Below are positions 24,493 through 31,574 of a stretch of 64,000 bases of DNA, piece after piece (position 1 is the stretch's first letter; the number at the start of each line of letters is the position of its first letter). Source of the stretch: Rubrivivax sp. (lineage in GTDB: Bacteria > Pseudomonadota > Gammaproteobacteria > Burkholderiales > Burkholderiaceae_C); the NCBI GenBank assembly GCA_030653385.1, contig JAURZM010000040.1:1-64000 (forward strand). Direction: 5' to 3'. The position numbers and the translations under genes were made by a program. The notes under the pieces were generated by a model. It did no database searches, had not been told where the DNA came from, and saw nothing but the letters and a program-made list of their open reading frames with translations.

Positions 24493-24993
24493 ATGGCGCA
24501 CCCCCAAGAACGCCGGCAGCAACTGCGCGGCCTGTTTGTGTTCAAGCAGCTGCCCATGGAGGCCGCCTGCGCCGCCATGAGCCTGCCCAAGACCACGGGC
24601 AACCGCTGGAAGGCCGACGCGAAGGGCCAGGGCGACGACTGGGAGTCGGCCCGCGCCGCTGTGGCGCTGGGCGACGACAACTTCAAGCAGCTGAGCCAGC
24701 GGCTGCTGCAGGACTACTTGACGCTGCACCAGGCCATGATCGATGAGATCAAGGTCAACACGAAGCTGAACACCGAGCGGAAGACCAAGATGCTCGCGTC
24801 TTTGAGCGACAGCTTCAACAAGAGCATCGCGGCCTTCCGCCGCATCGCCCCCGAGCTGAACCGCCATGCGATCGCGCTGGACGCGCTGCAGCGGTTTGCG
24901 GGCTTTGCGCAGGGCAAGTTCCCGAAGCACGTGCCGGCGCTGCTGGAGATGCTGGAGCCATTTGGCGAAGAGCTGGCCAAGGCCTACGGGTGA
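24493..24993 (+). CDS. DUF1804-type protein, probable terminase small subunit
   Basis: A 166-residue protein. Residues ~1-45 contain an HTH-like unit (FKQLPMEAACAAMSLPKTTGNRWK) and the rest is helical (LLQDYLTLHQAMIDEIK, SLSDSFNKSIAAFRRI). This matches DUF1804 proteins encoded just upstream of the terminase large subunit in transposable phages, comparable in position to Mu gp27. DNA recognition for headful packaging from the phage end is the expected role. Confidence 0.75.
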   Translation: MAHPQERRQQLRGLFVFKQLPMEAACAAMSLPKTTGNRWKADAKGQGDDWESARAAVALGDDNFKQLSQRLLQDYLTLHQAMIDEIKVNTKLNTERKTKMLASLSDSFNKSIAAFRRIAPELNRHAIALDALQRFAGFAQGKFPKHVPALLEMLEPFGEELAKAYG

Positions 24994-25000
24994 GCGGCCA

Positions 25001-25198
25001 ATGACCACCAGCGCAGGCTACCGAGAGATCGACGATGAGTGCCCCGGGTGCGGCGCCACCTCGGGTGACCGCGTCCGCAACCGACCCGAAGATCCACAGG
25101 GGCTGCGCGAGTGCCCGCATTGCAGCGCCGAGAAGTGCTGCATGTGTGACATGGGCGACACCGTCGAGTGCATCAGCTGCGACACGGACGACGACTGA
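25001..25198 (+). CDS. Small zinc-ribbon-like protein
   Basis: A 65-residue acidic protein with four Cys pairs: ECPGCG, ECPHCSAEKCCMCD and ECISC, enough for one or two zinc ribbons. It lies between the two terminase genes and its TGA overlaps the large-subunit ATG (TGATG at 25196-25200). A role in packaging or as a small regulatory factor is possible but not shown. Confidence 0.65.
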   Translation: MTTSAGYREIDDECPGCGATSGDRVRNRPEDPQGLRECPHCSAEKCCMCDMGDTVECISCDTDDD

Positions 25199-26871
25199 TG
25201 GCCAAGACTGACAAAGAGTTCCTGGCCCACATCGCAGCGCTGGCCGAGAGCCTGCGCCGCCAGGTCGACGCGGACACCGAGGGCTGGGACATCAGCCCCG
25301 AAGGCATTGCCGCGCGACGTCGCCAGGCGGCCGATGAGGCGACGGGATTCGCCTTCTTTCACCGCACGTACTTCCCGCACTATGGCCGCGCCGCGCCCAG
25401 CGTGCTGCATGAGTACCTGCACCAGCGCCTGCCAGCCATCGTGCGGGCAGCCAACGGCCAACGCGACGCGGTTGCGGCGCCACGGGGCGAGGCCAAGTCA
25501 ACCGTGGTGAGCCTGGTCTTCGTGTTGTGGTGCGTGGTGCAGCAGCTGAAGCACTACACCATCATCATCATGGACGCCTTCGAGCAGGCGGCCGAGATGC
25601 TGGAGGCGGTGAAGGCTGAGCTGGAAGTCAATCCGCGGCTGGCCAGCGACTTCCCCGAAGCCTGCGGCCGCGGCCGCGTGTGGCGCGTAGGCTGCATCGT
25701 CACGGCCAACAACCGCAAGCTCGAAGCCTTCGGCAGCAACAAGAAGATCCGCGGCCGGCGCCACGGCCCGCACCGGCCCGACCTGGCCGTGCTGGACGAC
25801 ATCGAGAACGACGAGAACGTGCTGACGCCGGCGCAGCGCGACAAGCTGGAGGCCTTCGTCACCAAGGGCGTGCTCAACCTGGGTCCGCCTGACGACAGCA
25901 TGGACGCGGTGCTGATTGGCACCGTGCTGCACTACGACAGCGTGCTGAGCCGGTTCCTGAAGAACCGCATGTGGAACCGCAAGGTCTTCAAGGCCATCTT
26001 GACCTGGCCTGACCGCATGGACCTGTGGGAACGCTTCGAGGAACTGCTGCTCAGCGGCGACACGCCCGACGAAGGCGAGACCATGGCCATGGCGCACTAC
26101 GCCGACCACCAGGTGGAGATGGATGCAGGCGCCGTGGTCAGCTGGCCGGCCGTGCGTCCGCTGGTGCGGCTGATGATCAAGCGCGCACGCGACGGTCACC
26201 CGGCCTTTGACAGCGAGCAGCAGAACGACCCCATCAGTGGCGACGACGCGCCGTTTGCCAACAGCATCCGCTTCTGGGTCAACCGCCTGGCGGAGTGGAA
26301 GTTTTACGGCGCCGTGGACCCCAGCATGGGCCGCCAGGCCGCCGGGCGCGACCCCAGTGCTGTGCTGGTGGGCGGCTTCGACCGCGAGCGCGGCATTCTG
26401 GACGTGGTGCACGCGCAGATCCGCCGCCGCACGCCCGACAAGCTGATCGAAGACATCATCGAGTGCCAGCGCGAGTGGGCCTGCATCGTCTGGGGCTTCG
26501 AGGCGGTGGTGTTTGCCGAGTTCGTGCGCACCGAGCTCGTCAAGCGCAGCGCGGCCGCTGGCGTGCCGGTGCCGGCGCGGCCGCTGAACCCCATTTCCGA
26601 CAAGCCCCTGCGCATTGAGAGCCTGCAGCCGCACATGCACAACGGCCTGCTGCGGCTGCACAGCAGCCAGACGACGCTGATCGACCAGTTTCGCCACTAC
26701 CCCAAGGCTGACCACGACGACGGGCCCGACGCCGCGCAGATGCTGTGGATGCTGGCTATCACCGGCGGCATTGGCGCGGGCACGCAGGTGGAAGACACCA
26801 CCGCGCGTGGCCGTGAGTACTTCGACCGCGCCGCGCGCCAGGCGCAACGCATGTTCACCCGGAGGCGTTGA
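25198..26871 (+). CDS. Terminase large subunit (Mu gp28-like)
   Basis: A 557-residue packaging motor. The ATPase domain carries a Walker A-like APRGEAKST (~95-103), a KHYTIIIMDAFEQA segment and Walker B LAVLDDIEND (~196-205). The C-terminal nuclease domain has VDPSMGR (~376-382) and DDGPDAAQM (~506-514), metal-binding Asp positions of the RNase-H-like terminase nuclease. It packages phage DNA with flanking host DNA from a replicated transposition intermediate. Start at 25198, coupled to the zinc-ribbon gene. Confidence 0.9.
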   Translation: MAKTDKEFLAHIAALAESLRRQVDADTEGWDISPEGIAARRRQAADEATGFAFFHRTYFPHYGRAAPSVLHEYLHQRLPAIVRAANGQRDAVAAPRGEAKSTVVSLVFVLWCVVQQLKHYTIIIMDAFEQAAEMLEAVKAELEVNPRLASDFPEACGRGRVWRVGCIVTANNRKLEAFGSNKKIRGRRHGPHRPDLAVLDDIENDENVLTPAQRDKLEAFVTKGVLNLGPPDDSMDAVLIGTVLHYDSVLSRFLKNRMWNRKVFKAILTWPDRMDLWERFEELLLSGDTPDEGETMAMAHYADHQVEMDAGAVVSWPAVRPLVRLMIKRARDGHPAFDSEQQNDPISGDDAPFANSIRFWVNRLAEWKFYGAVDPSMGRQAAGRDPSAVLVGGFDRERGILDVVHAQIRRRTPDKLIEDIIECQREWACIVWGFEAVVFAEFVRTELVKRSAAAGVPVPARPLNPISDKPLRIESLQPHMHNGLLRLHSSQTTLIDQFRHYPKADHDDGPDAAQMLWMLAITGGIGAGTQVEDTTARGREYFDRAARQAQRMFTRRR

Positions 26872-26876
26872 CCGCC

Positions 26877-28391
26877 ATGAAGCTGTTCGACCCCCTGCGC
26901 GCCGCTGCGCGCGCCTTTGTTGACTCTCTGCCCAGCCGGGTGCCGCTGTCACTGCCGCTACCTGACAAGACCCCCGTGCGTGAATCGGCCGGCATCAACG
27001 GCCTGGGCGACGACGAAGCCGGCTGGACGCGCTTGTCAGCCAACGGCATGGGCGCCGGCAACACGCGCGACCTGACGCCAATGAGTCACGAGCGCATGCA
27101 GCGCCTGGCTGAATTCCTGTGGCAGAGCAACTTGCTGGGCAACCGCCTGGTGGAGATCCCGCTGGCCTATCTGATGGCCGAGGGCGTGAAGCTGCAGTGC
27201 GCCGACCCTGACCACCAGGCCGTGCTGGACGCCTTCTGGCAAGACCCCATCAACAACTGGCCGCTGAAGCTGACCGCCCGCGCCCGCGACCTGGCGATCC
27301 TGGGTGAGCAGTGTTATGCCGTGTTCAAGAACGAAGCATCGGGCCACGTGCGCCTGGGCTACGTGGACCCGCGGCAGATCAACGAAGTGGTGCTGGACCC
27401 CGACAACGCCGAGCAGCCCATCGGCGTGATCACTAAGAAGGACCGCAAGGGCCAGTACAAGAAGTTTCGCGTGCTGGTGGTGAGCGACAAGCCAGACGAA
27501 GAGATGTTCAGCCGCCGCACGGCGGCCATTCGGCAGGACTTCCGTGATGGCGAGGTCTTCCTGTTCCAGGTGAACAAGCTGGCCACCGGCAGCCGCGGCC
27601 GCAGTGACCTGCTGGGGCAGATCGACTGGATCGACGCCTACGACGAGTTCCTGTTCGGCGAGCTGGACCGCGCCCGCTTCATGCGAGCCTTTGTGTGGGA
27701 CCTGAACATCAAGACCGCTACGCCGGCCGAGGTCGAAGCCCGAGCCAGGACCTTCAAGCCGCCCACACCGAACAGCGTGTTTGTTCACAACGATGGCGAA
27801 GAGCTGCAACCCAAGGCCGCCGGCCTGGAGGCAGTGGACATGAGCACGGCCGCGCGCCTGTTCCGCAACCACGTGCTGGCCGGCGCCACCGTGCCCGAGC
27901 ACTGGTTTGGCGGCGGCGGCGACGTGAACCGCGCCGCGGCCGCCGAGATGGGGGACCCCACCTTCAAGCTGATGACGGCCCGCCAGACGCAGCTGAAGCT
28001 GCTGCTGGAATGCATTGGCCGCTACGTGCTGGCCAGCCAACCCGACGTGAAGCCCGATTGGGCCGACCCCAAGTGGAAGGTGACCGCCGCCTTCCCCGAG
28101 CTGGTGTCGAAGGACCTGACCAAGTTTGCCAGCGCCATGCGCGAGGTGACTGCCGCTGTGATCATGCTGCTGGACAAGGGTCTGATCACCGAAGAGCGGG
28201 CGCTGGGCCTGGTGGCCGACGTGGCTGGCCGCTTCGGCCAAGAAATCGACGCCGCGGCCGAAATCGTCAAGGCACGCGAAGAGCGCGCCAAGCGCCAGAA
28301 GGACCAGGCCGACCAGGATGAGGGCGATGCCTTCACCACGCCGGGTGCCAAGGGTGCGCCCGCAGACCCGGCCGATGAAGCTGACGCCTGA
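26877..28391 (+). CDS. Portal protein (DUF935 / Mu gp29-like)
   Basis: A 504-residue portal protein forming the dodecameric DNA gate at one capsid vertex. Typical family features are AEFLWQSNLLGNRLVEIPLAYL (~75-96), a GEQCYAVFKN strand and EHWFGGGGDVNRAAAAEMG (~338-356). The C-terminus is a charged tail. GGAGG lies 11 bases before the ATG at 26877. The gene overlaps the next by 17 bp, an arrangement usual for gp29-gpF pairs. Confidence 0.85.
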   Translation: MKLFDPLRAAARAFVDSLPSRVPLSLPLPDKTPVRESAGINGLGDDEAGWTRLSANGMGAGNTRDLTPMSHERMQRLAEFLWQSNLLGNRLVEIPLAYLMAEGVKLQCADPDHQAVLDAFWQDPINNWPLKLTARARDLAILGEQCYAVFKNEASGHVRLGYVDPRQINEVVLDPDNAEQPIGVITKKDRKGQYKKFRVLVVSDKPDEEMFSRRTAAIRQDFRDGEVFLFQVNKLATGSRGRSDLLGQIDWIDAYDEFLFGELDRARFMRAFVWDLNIKTATPAEVEARARTFKPPTPNSVFVHNDGEELQPKAAGLEAVDMSTAARLFRNHVLAGATVPEHWFGGGGDVNRAAAAEMGDPTFKLMTARQTQLKLLLECIGRYVLASQPDVKPDWADPKWKVTAAFPELVSKDLTKFASAMREVTAAVIMLLDKGLITEERALGLVADVAGRFGQEIDAAAEIVKAREERAKRQKDQADQDEGDAFTTPGAKGAPADPADEADA

Positions 28392-29316
28392 AGAGCGTGC
28401 GGCACGCAACGCCTTTCAGGCCGCGCTGCGCCAGAACCTGCGCCAGCGCGCCCAGCTGATTCTGGGCGTGCAGGCCAGCGCGCTGCAGCAGCTGCAGGGC
28501 CTGGCCGGCGCCATTGCCGTGCTGCTGGCCGAGCAGCCCACCGACTGGCGGCAGTGGCAGCTGACCACCATCCAGGCCCAGGTGCAGGCGCTCATCGACG
28601 GCCTGCAGGGCACGCTGACCAGCGCCGTCGACCAGGCGCTGGTGGACGCCTGGGCCACCGGCGTGGCCAGCGTCGACGCGCCACTGGCCGCGGCCGACGT
28701 CAACGTGCAGATCTTCCTGCCGCAGATGGACGCCACCGTGCTGACCGCGCTGCGCAGCTTCACCGCCGGCCGCATCAAGGACCTGGCCGCCGGCGCCGAC
28801 GCGGCCATCGACCAGGCCATCCACCTGGCGGTGTTGGGCGCGCAGACGCCCGGCGAAACCATGAAGGCCGTGCAGGCCGCGCTGGGCGCCAAGGACGCAC
28901 CCACGCTGGCCAGGGCGCGCAAGATCGTGGTCACCAGCATGGGCGAGGCCTACGCCGTGGCCAGCCAGCAGCGCCTGGTAGCGGCCGCTGAGCGTGTGCC
29001 TGGCATGCAGAAGCAGTGGCGCCGCAGCGGCAAGATCCACAGCCGCTGGAGCCACGACGCGATGGACGGCAAGGTGGTTGATGCCGACAAGCCCTTCCTG
29101 GTGCCAACCAAGGGCCTGGGCGTGTTCGTGAAGATGATGCACCCGCACGACCCCAAGGCGCCTGCCAGCGAGATCATCAACTGCGGCTGCATCGCCAGGC
29201 CCTGGCTCAACCGCTGGGGCCTGCCACCCGGCGGCACGCCGTTCAGCGACCGGGAGGTTGCGCTGAACCCGATGAAGGCGGCCGGCAAGGGGTGGTTGGC
29301 GGGCCGGGGGGCGTAA
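28375..29316 (+). CDS. Minor head protein (Mu gpF / SPP1 gp7-like)
   Basis: A 313-residue protein. The C-terminal half contains the SPP1 gp7-like region: LARARKIVVTSMGEAYAVASQQRL (~180-203), KQWRRSGKIHSRWSHDAMDGKVV and EIINCGCIARPW with two Cys (~260-271). Such proteins are virion components near the portal and influence DNA ejection or assembly. It is the last gene before a strong hairpin and closes the first rightward block. Confidence 0.8.
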   Translation: MKLTPEERAARNAFQAALRQNLRQRAQLILGVQASALQQLQGLAGAIAVLLAEQPTDWRQWQLTTIQAQVQALIDGLQGTLTSAVDQALVDAWATGVASVDAPLAAADVNVQIFLPQMDATVLTALRSFTAGRIKDLAAGADAAIDQAIHLAVLGAQTPGETMKAVQAALGAKDAPTLARARKIVVTSMGEAYAVASQQRLVAAAERVPGMQKQWRRSGKIHSRWSHDAMDGKVVDADKPFLVPTKGLGVFVKMMHPHDPKAPASEIINCGCIARPWLNRWGLPPGGTPFSDREVALNPMKAAGKGWLAGRGA

Positions 29317-29319
29317 AAA

Positions 29320-29339
29320 AAGCGCCCGGAAGGGCGCTT
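29320..29339. terminator. Bidirectional hairpin terminator
   Basis: AAGCGCCC (29320-29327), loop GGAA, GGGCGCTT (29332-29339). The seven A residues at 29315-29321 make an ideal U-tract on the minus strand, so it terminates the leftward cargo gene at 29478 best, and may also stop rightward transcription after gpF. Confidence 0.75.
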
Positions 29340-29477
29340 CAGTGGCATTTGTGAATTCGGCGGTTTGGCGCGTTTTCCGGCTCTACCTGCCACCCTAGTA
29401 CCTGTGTACTGGGTTTAAGTTGGGTCTTATGCCCTTTCCGGCCCTTGGCGGGGCAATCCTTTGGTCACCGAGGGGCT

Positions 29478-29870
29478 TCACTCAAGCCACTTTGGCGTGA
29501 GACCCAGAATCTTGTAGGCCTTCAGTGCCTCTTGGCTGCTGTAGTCGCGTTTCAAGAAGTTGGCGATGCACTTGTGATCAACCCTCAGTGTCTTCGCTAT
29601 TCGGTAGGGTGCCACACCGTCCTCCGCATGTGTCCGGTACACCTCAAGCAAGACTTCGCACGTCAGTTTGACGCGGCTGCCTGGAACGGTCAGGCCAACC
29701 AGGTGGGGGACATCAGGTGTGCCCAACTGAGCCCTAAGCCACTCGCGCTGTTGGGTGTGACTCATGTTGAGCAACTTGCTCAGTTCTTCTACCCGATCTT
29801 CGAGCGATCGAATGCGAGCTTTGGCTTGCTCCAGGTCCTCGACTTCATCAAGTTGCTTTGCTGTTTTCAT
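29478..29870 (-). CDS. Cargo protein: coiled coil plus HTH, unknown function
   Basis: A 130-residue protein inserted on the opposite strand between two late blocks. Residues ~5-35 are a heptad-rich helix (EDLEQAKARIRSLEDRVEELSKLL in two pieces), ~65-115 contain a helix-turn-helix-like segment (APYRIAKTLRVDHKCIANFLKR). A regulator or phage-exclusion factor are both compatible; I do not recognise the family. A strong minus-strand terminator follows at 29320-29339, indicating independent transcription. Confidence 0.6.
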   Translation of the reverse strand: MKTAKQLDEVEDLEQAKARIRSLEDRVEELSKLLNMSHTQQREWLRAQLGTPDVPHLVGLTVPGSRVKLTCEVLLEVYRTHAEDGVAPYRIAKTLRVDHKCIANFLKRDYSSQEALKAYKILGLTPKWLE

Positions 29871-29999
29871 CGCGGTCTCGTCTGTCTCGTGATGTGGGGG
29901 TGGCCCTACCGTGCCGGATTTCGGGCGGATGCGGTAGGGGTTTGGCAGCGCTTGTGCTGTTTAAGGTGCGCCCGCGTCACAGTGCAAGCGAGTCAAGGT

Positions 30000-30275
30000 T
30001 CAGTTGTGGCCTCGTTTGAGTTGGCCGATGGTCTGGTCTAGTTCAATCAGTGGGCGCTCTATGCCTTGCGCCAACGTGGCAGCCAAGCCAGCCAGGCTGT
30101 CAACGTCCAGCTCGTCGCAGCCCCTGAAGCCAGCTCCGTGCGCGGCCTTGACCATGTTGGCCAGGTCGCTAATCGCGCGCAGCGCGGCTACCGCCTGCTC
30201 GAACCGCAGGCTCTGCGTTTGCAGCCGCTGGGTGATCTCCACGCGGTTGTGCAGGCAGGTGATTCGGGCGCTCAT
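30000..30275 (-). CDS. Small unknown protein
   Basis: A 91-residue helical protein (HNRVEITQRLQTQSLRFEQAVAALRAISDLANMV and LAGLAATLAQGIERPLIELD, in short segments) with no recognised domain; GTG 30287 is an alternative start. It resembles small helical DUF-type phage proteins in composition only. A possible tiny frame (30272-30376, 34 residues) overlaps its start. It belongs to the same leftward cargo cassette as 29478-29870. Confidence 0.45.
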   Translation of the reverse strand: MSARITCLHNRVEITQRLQTQSLRFEQAVAALRAISDLANMVKAAHGAGFRGCDELDVDSLAGLAATLAQGIERPLIELDQTIGQLKRGHN

Positions 30276-30764
30276 CGGGCACCCCACTTTCCGGTCGCAA
30301 TGGGCAACGTGGGTGCGAAAGAAAGCGCATGTGCGCTAGATGCTTCAGCCATTTTGGCCTCCGAGGGGTCAGTCATCGAATGACTGCCGCTCAGCTTCCA
30401 AACGGGGCGGCAGCCCTGACGGGTTGGAAGACCGGTGACCCCGCGGAGCGGAACCCGGCGAGCCTTGCGGCTCCCCGCCAAGGCTGCCATAGAAGTGGCG
30501 CCGAAGGCGAAAAGGCCGCAACGGTGTCGGTGCGGCCTCGTGCCGCGGGGTCATTCGGGCTTCCACACCCGGCCCCTATTTCTAGGGGCGGACGAAGTTT
30601 AAGGCCCGATGCCGGCGACGGCAAGCAAAGCCATAGTGCGTGCTGTTGGAGCGTTGCACCAGAGCTATGGCAGTGGTCGCACGGCCCTAGGTTCGAGGGG
30701 TGCTTCGCGTTGACCGATCACCGGGTGAGGCCTACCCTCTGACCAACAACCAAGGGAGGTCCAG
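30276..30764. other. Structured non-coding stretch upstream of lipoprotein gene
   Basis: No convincing gene in 489 bp. TGACCCCGCGG (30436-30446) pairs with CCGCGGGGTCA (30543-30553), enclosing about 96 nt with three local hairpins (30457-30479 region, 30498-30509, and GGCCGC/GCGGCC at about 30514-30537). A separate perfect 7-bp hairpin, GCCCCTA-TTTC-TAGGGGC, lies at 30572-30589. The layout resembles a multi-arm RNA. A GTTTAAGG word is at 30597 and the lipoprotein promoter at 30710. Confidence 0.5.
30710..30738 (+). promoter_or_regulatory. Promoter of the cargo lipoprotein gene
   Basis: TTGACC (30710-30715) and TACCCT (30733-30738) are 17 bp apart, with a strong GGGAGG ribosome site downstream. 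This lets the lipoprotein be made in the lysogen independently of late phage control. Confidence 0.55.
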
Positions 30765-31166
30765 ATGCGCAAGTTGAGAGTTACGACATTCGCAGCATTG
30801 ATCGCGCTATCAGGCTGCGCCAGCACACCCGATGGACTTCGAGAGAATGTCAGTGGCAAGCGCGAGCTGGTTCTCAGTGTCGGGTATCAGACCGTGCTCA
30901 AACGCCTGGTTGACCACAATCGAAAGTGCGTTGGTGGTCCGCTTCTACCCATCGGTTCGGTGATCAACGACGTCGACCACTACCCGGACTTGCGGACTGC
31001 AACGATCGTGCGCGGCGCTCAGGGTTTCGGGCGCGACATCTTCCAGGTTTATGACTTGGTCGAGGTTGCGCCAGGTGCCACACGTCTGACCATGTACTTC
31101 AGGTACTGGGCCGATAGGGATGCTGCCATTGCCAAGCGCGTGGCAGAAGGTGATGGCTCGTGCTGA
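30765..31166 (+). CDS. Cargo lipoprotein (possible lysogenic-conversion factor)
   Basis: A 133-residue protein with a short signal peptide and lipobox ALSGC (Cys at ~18), so it should be lipidated and anchored in a membrane facing the periplasm. The mature part contains RTATIVRGAQGFGRDIFQVYDLVEV and a C-terminal YFRYWADRDAAI segment; I recognise it as similar to small hypothetical lipoproteins of Burkholderiales but not to one with known function. AAGGGAGG precedes the ATG. Own promoter and location between late blocks fit a moron; superinfection exclusion or envelope modification are possible roles. Confidence 0.65.
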   Translation: MRKLRVTTFAALIALSGCASTPDGLRENVSGKRELVLSVGYQTVLKRLVDHNRKCVGGPLLPIGSVINDVDHYPDLRTATIVRGAQGFGRDIFQVYDLVEVAPGATRLTMYFRYWADRDAAIAKRVAEGDGSC

Positions 31167-31232
31167 CGCCGACCTGAGCTTTGCACCATCGCTTCTTTCC
31201 GCTACCCTGATACCCACACGCAAGCGGCCCCG

Positions 31233-31281
31233 GGGCGAAACGTTTCGCCCTGATGCAATAGCTTCGTGATCGGCACGATGC
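31233..31281 (+). promoter_or_regulatory. Late promoter module 2 (palindrome plus conserved box)
   Basis: A second copy of the 18-bp palindrome (31233-31250) with TCGGCACGATGC (31270-31281) at the identical 19-bp spacing, as at 15650-15698. It stands 50 bp before the first gene of the capsid-tail block. No good -35 hexamer is present, in keeping with activator-dependent transcription by the Mor-type protein. Confidence 0.75.
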
Positions 31282-31330
31282 GCTCAGCCTGAACCGAGCG
31301 CACACAGCGCTCGCCCAACTGGAGCGCACC

Positions 31331-31567
31331 GTGACCGACCCGACCAAGACCCCCGATACCACCACCAAGTCCGCCAAGGGCATGACTGCGGCCGAATCCG
31401 CCAAGCTCGTGAAGCGCCCCGTGCTGGTCGCGGGCGAAAAGGGCGGTGAACCCACCGTCAAGCTGGTGGCTGTGAAGGAAGCCGAAGTGCTGTCCCACAA
31501 GGACTACGGCACGCATGTGGTGGTGGTCACCACCGACGGCCAGAAGTTCAGCTCGGCCGAGGCTTGA
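31331..31567 (+). CDS. Small phage protein preceding the capsid gene
   Basis: A 78-residue protein starting with GTG at 31331, preceded by GGAGCGCACC. The N-terminus is Thr/Lys-rich (TDPTKTPDTTTK) and the C-terminal half is a small beta domain (THVVVVTTDGQKF). It is the first gene of the second late block. A decoration or head accessory role is suggested by location only. Confidence 0.5.
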   Translation: MTDPTKTPDTTTKSAKGMTAAESAKLVKRPVLVAGEKGGEPTVKLVAVKEAEVLSHKDYGTHVVVVTTDGQKFSSAEA

Positions 31568-31574
31568 GCCAGCC

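Noticed and set aside
29320-29339. Hairpin considered as a phage-end or attachment structure
   Set aside because: Stem, loop and adjacent A-tract are those of an ordinary intrinsic terminator.
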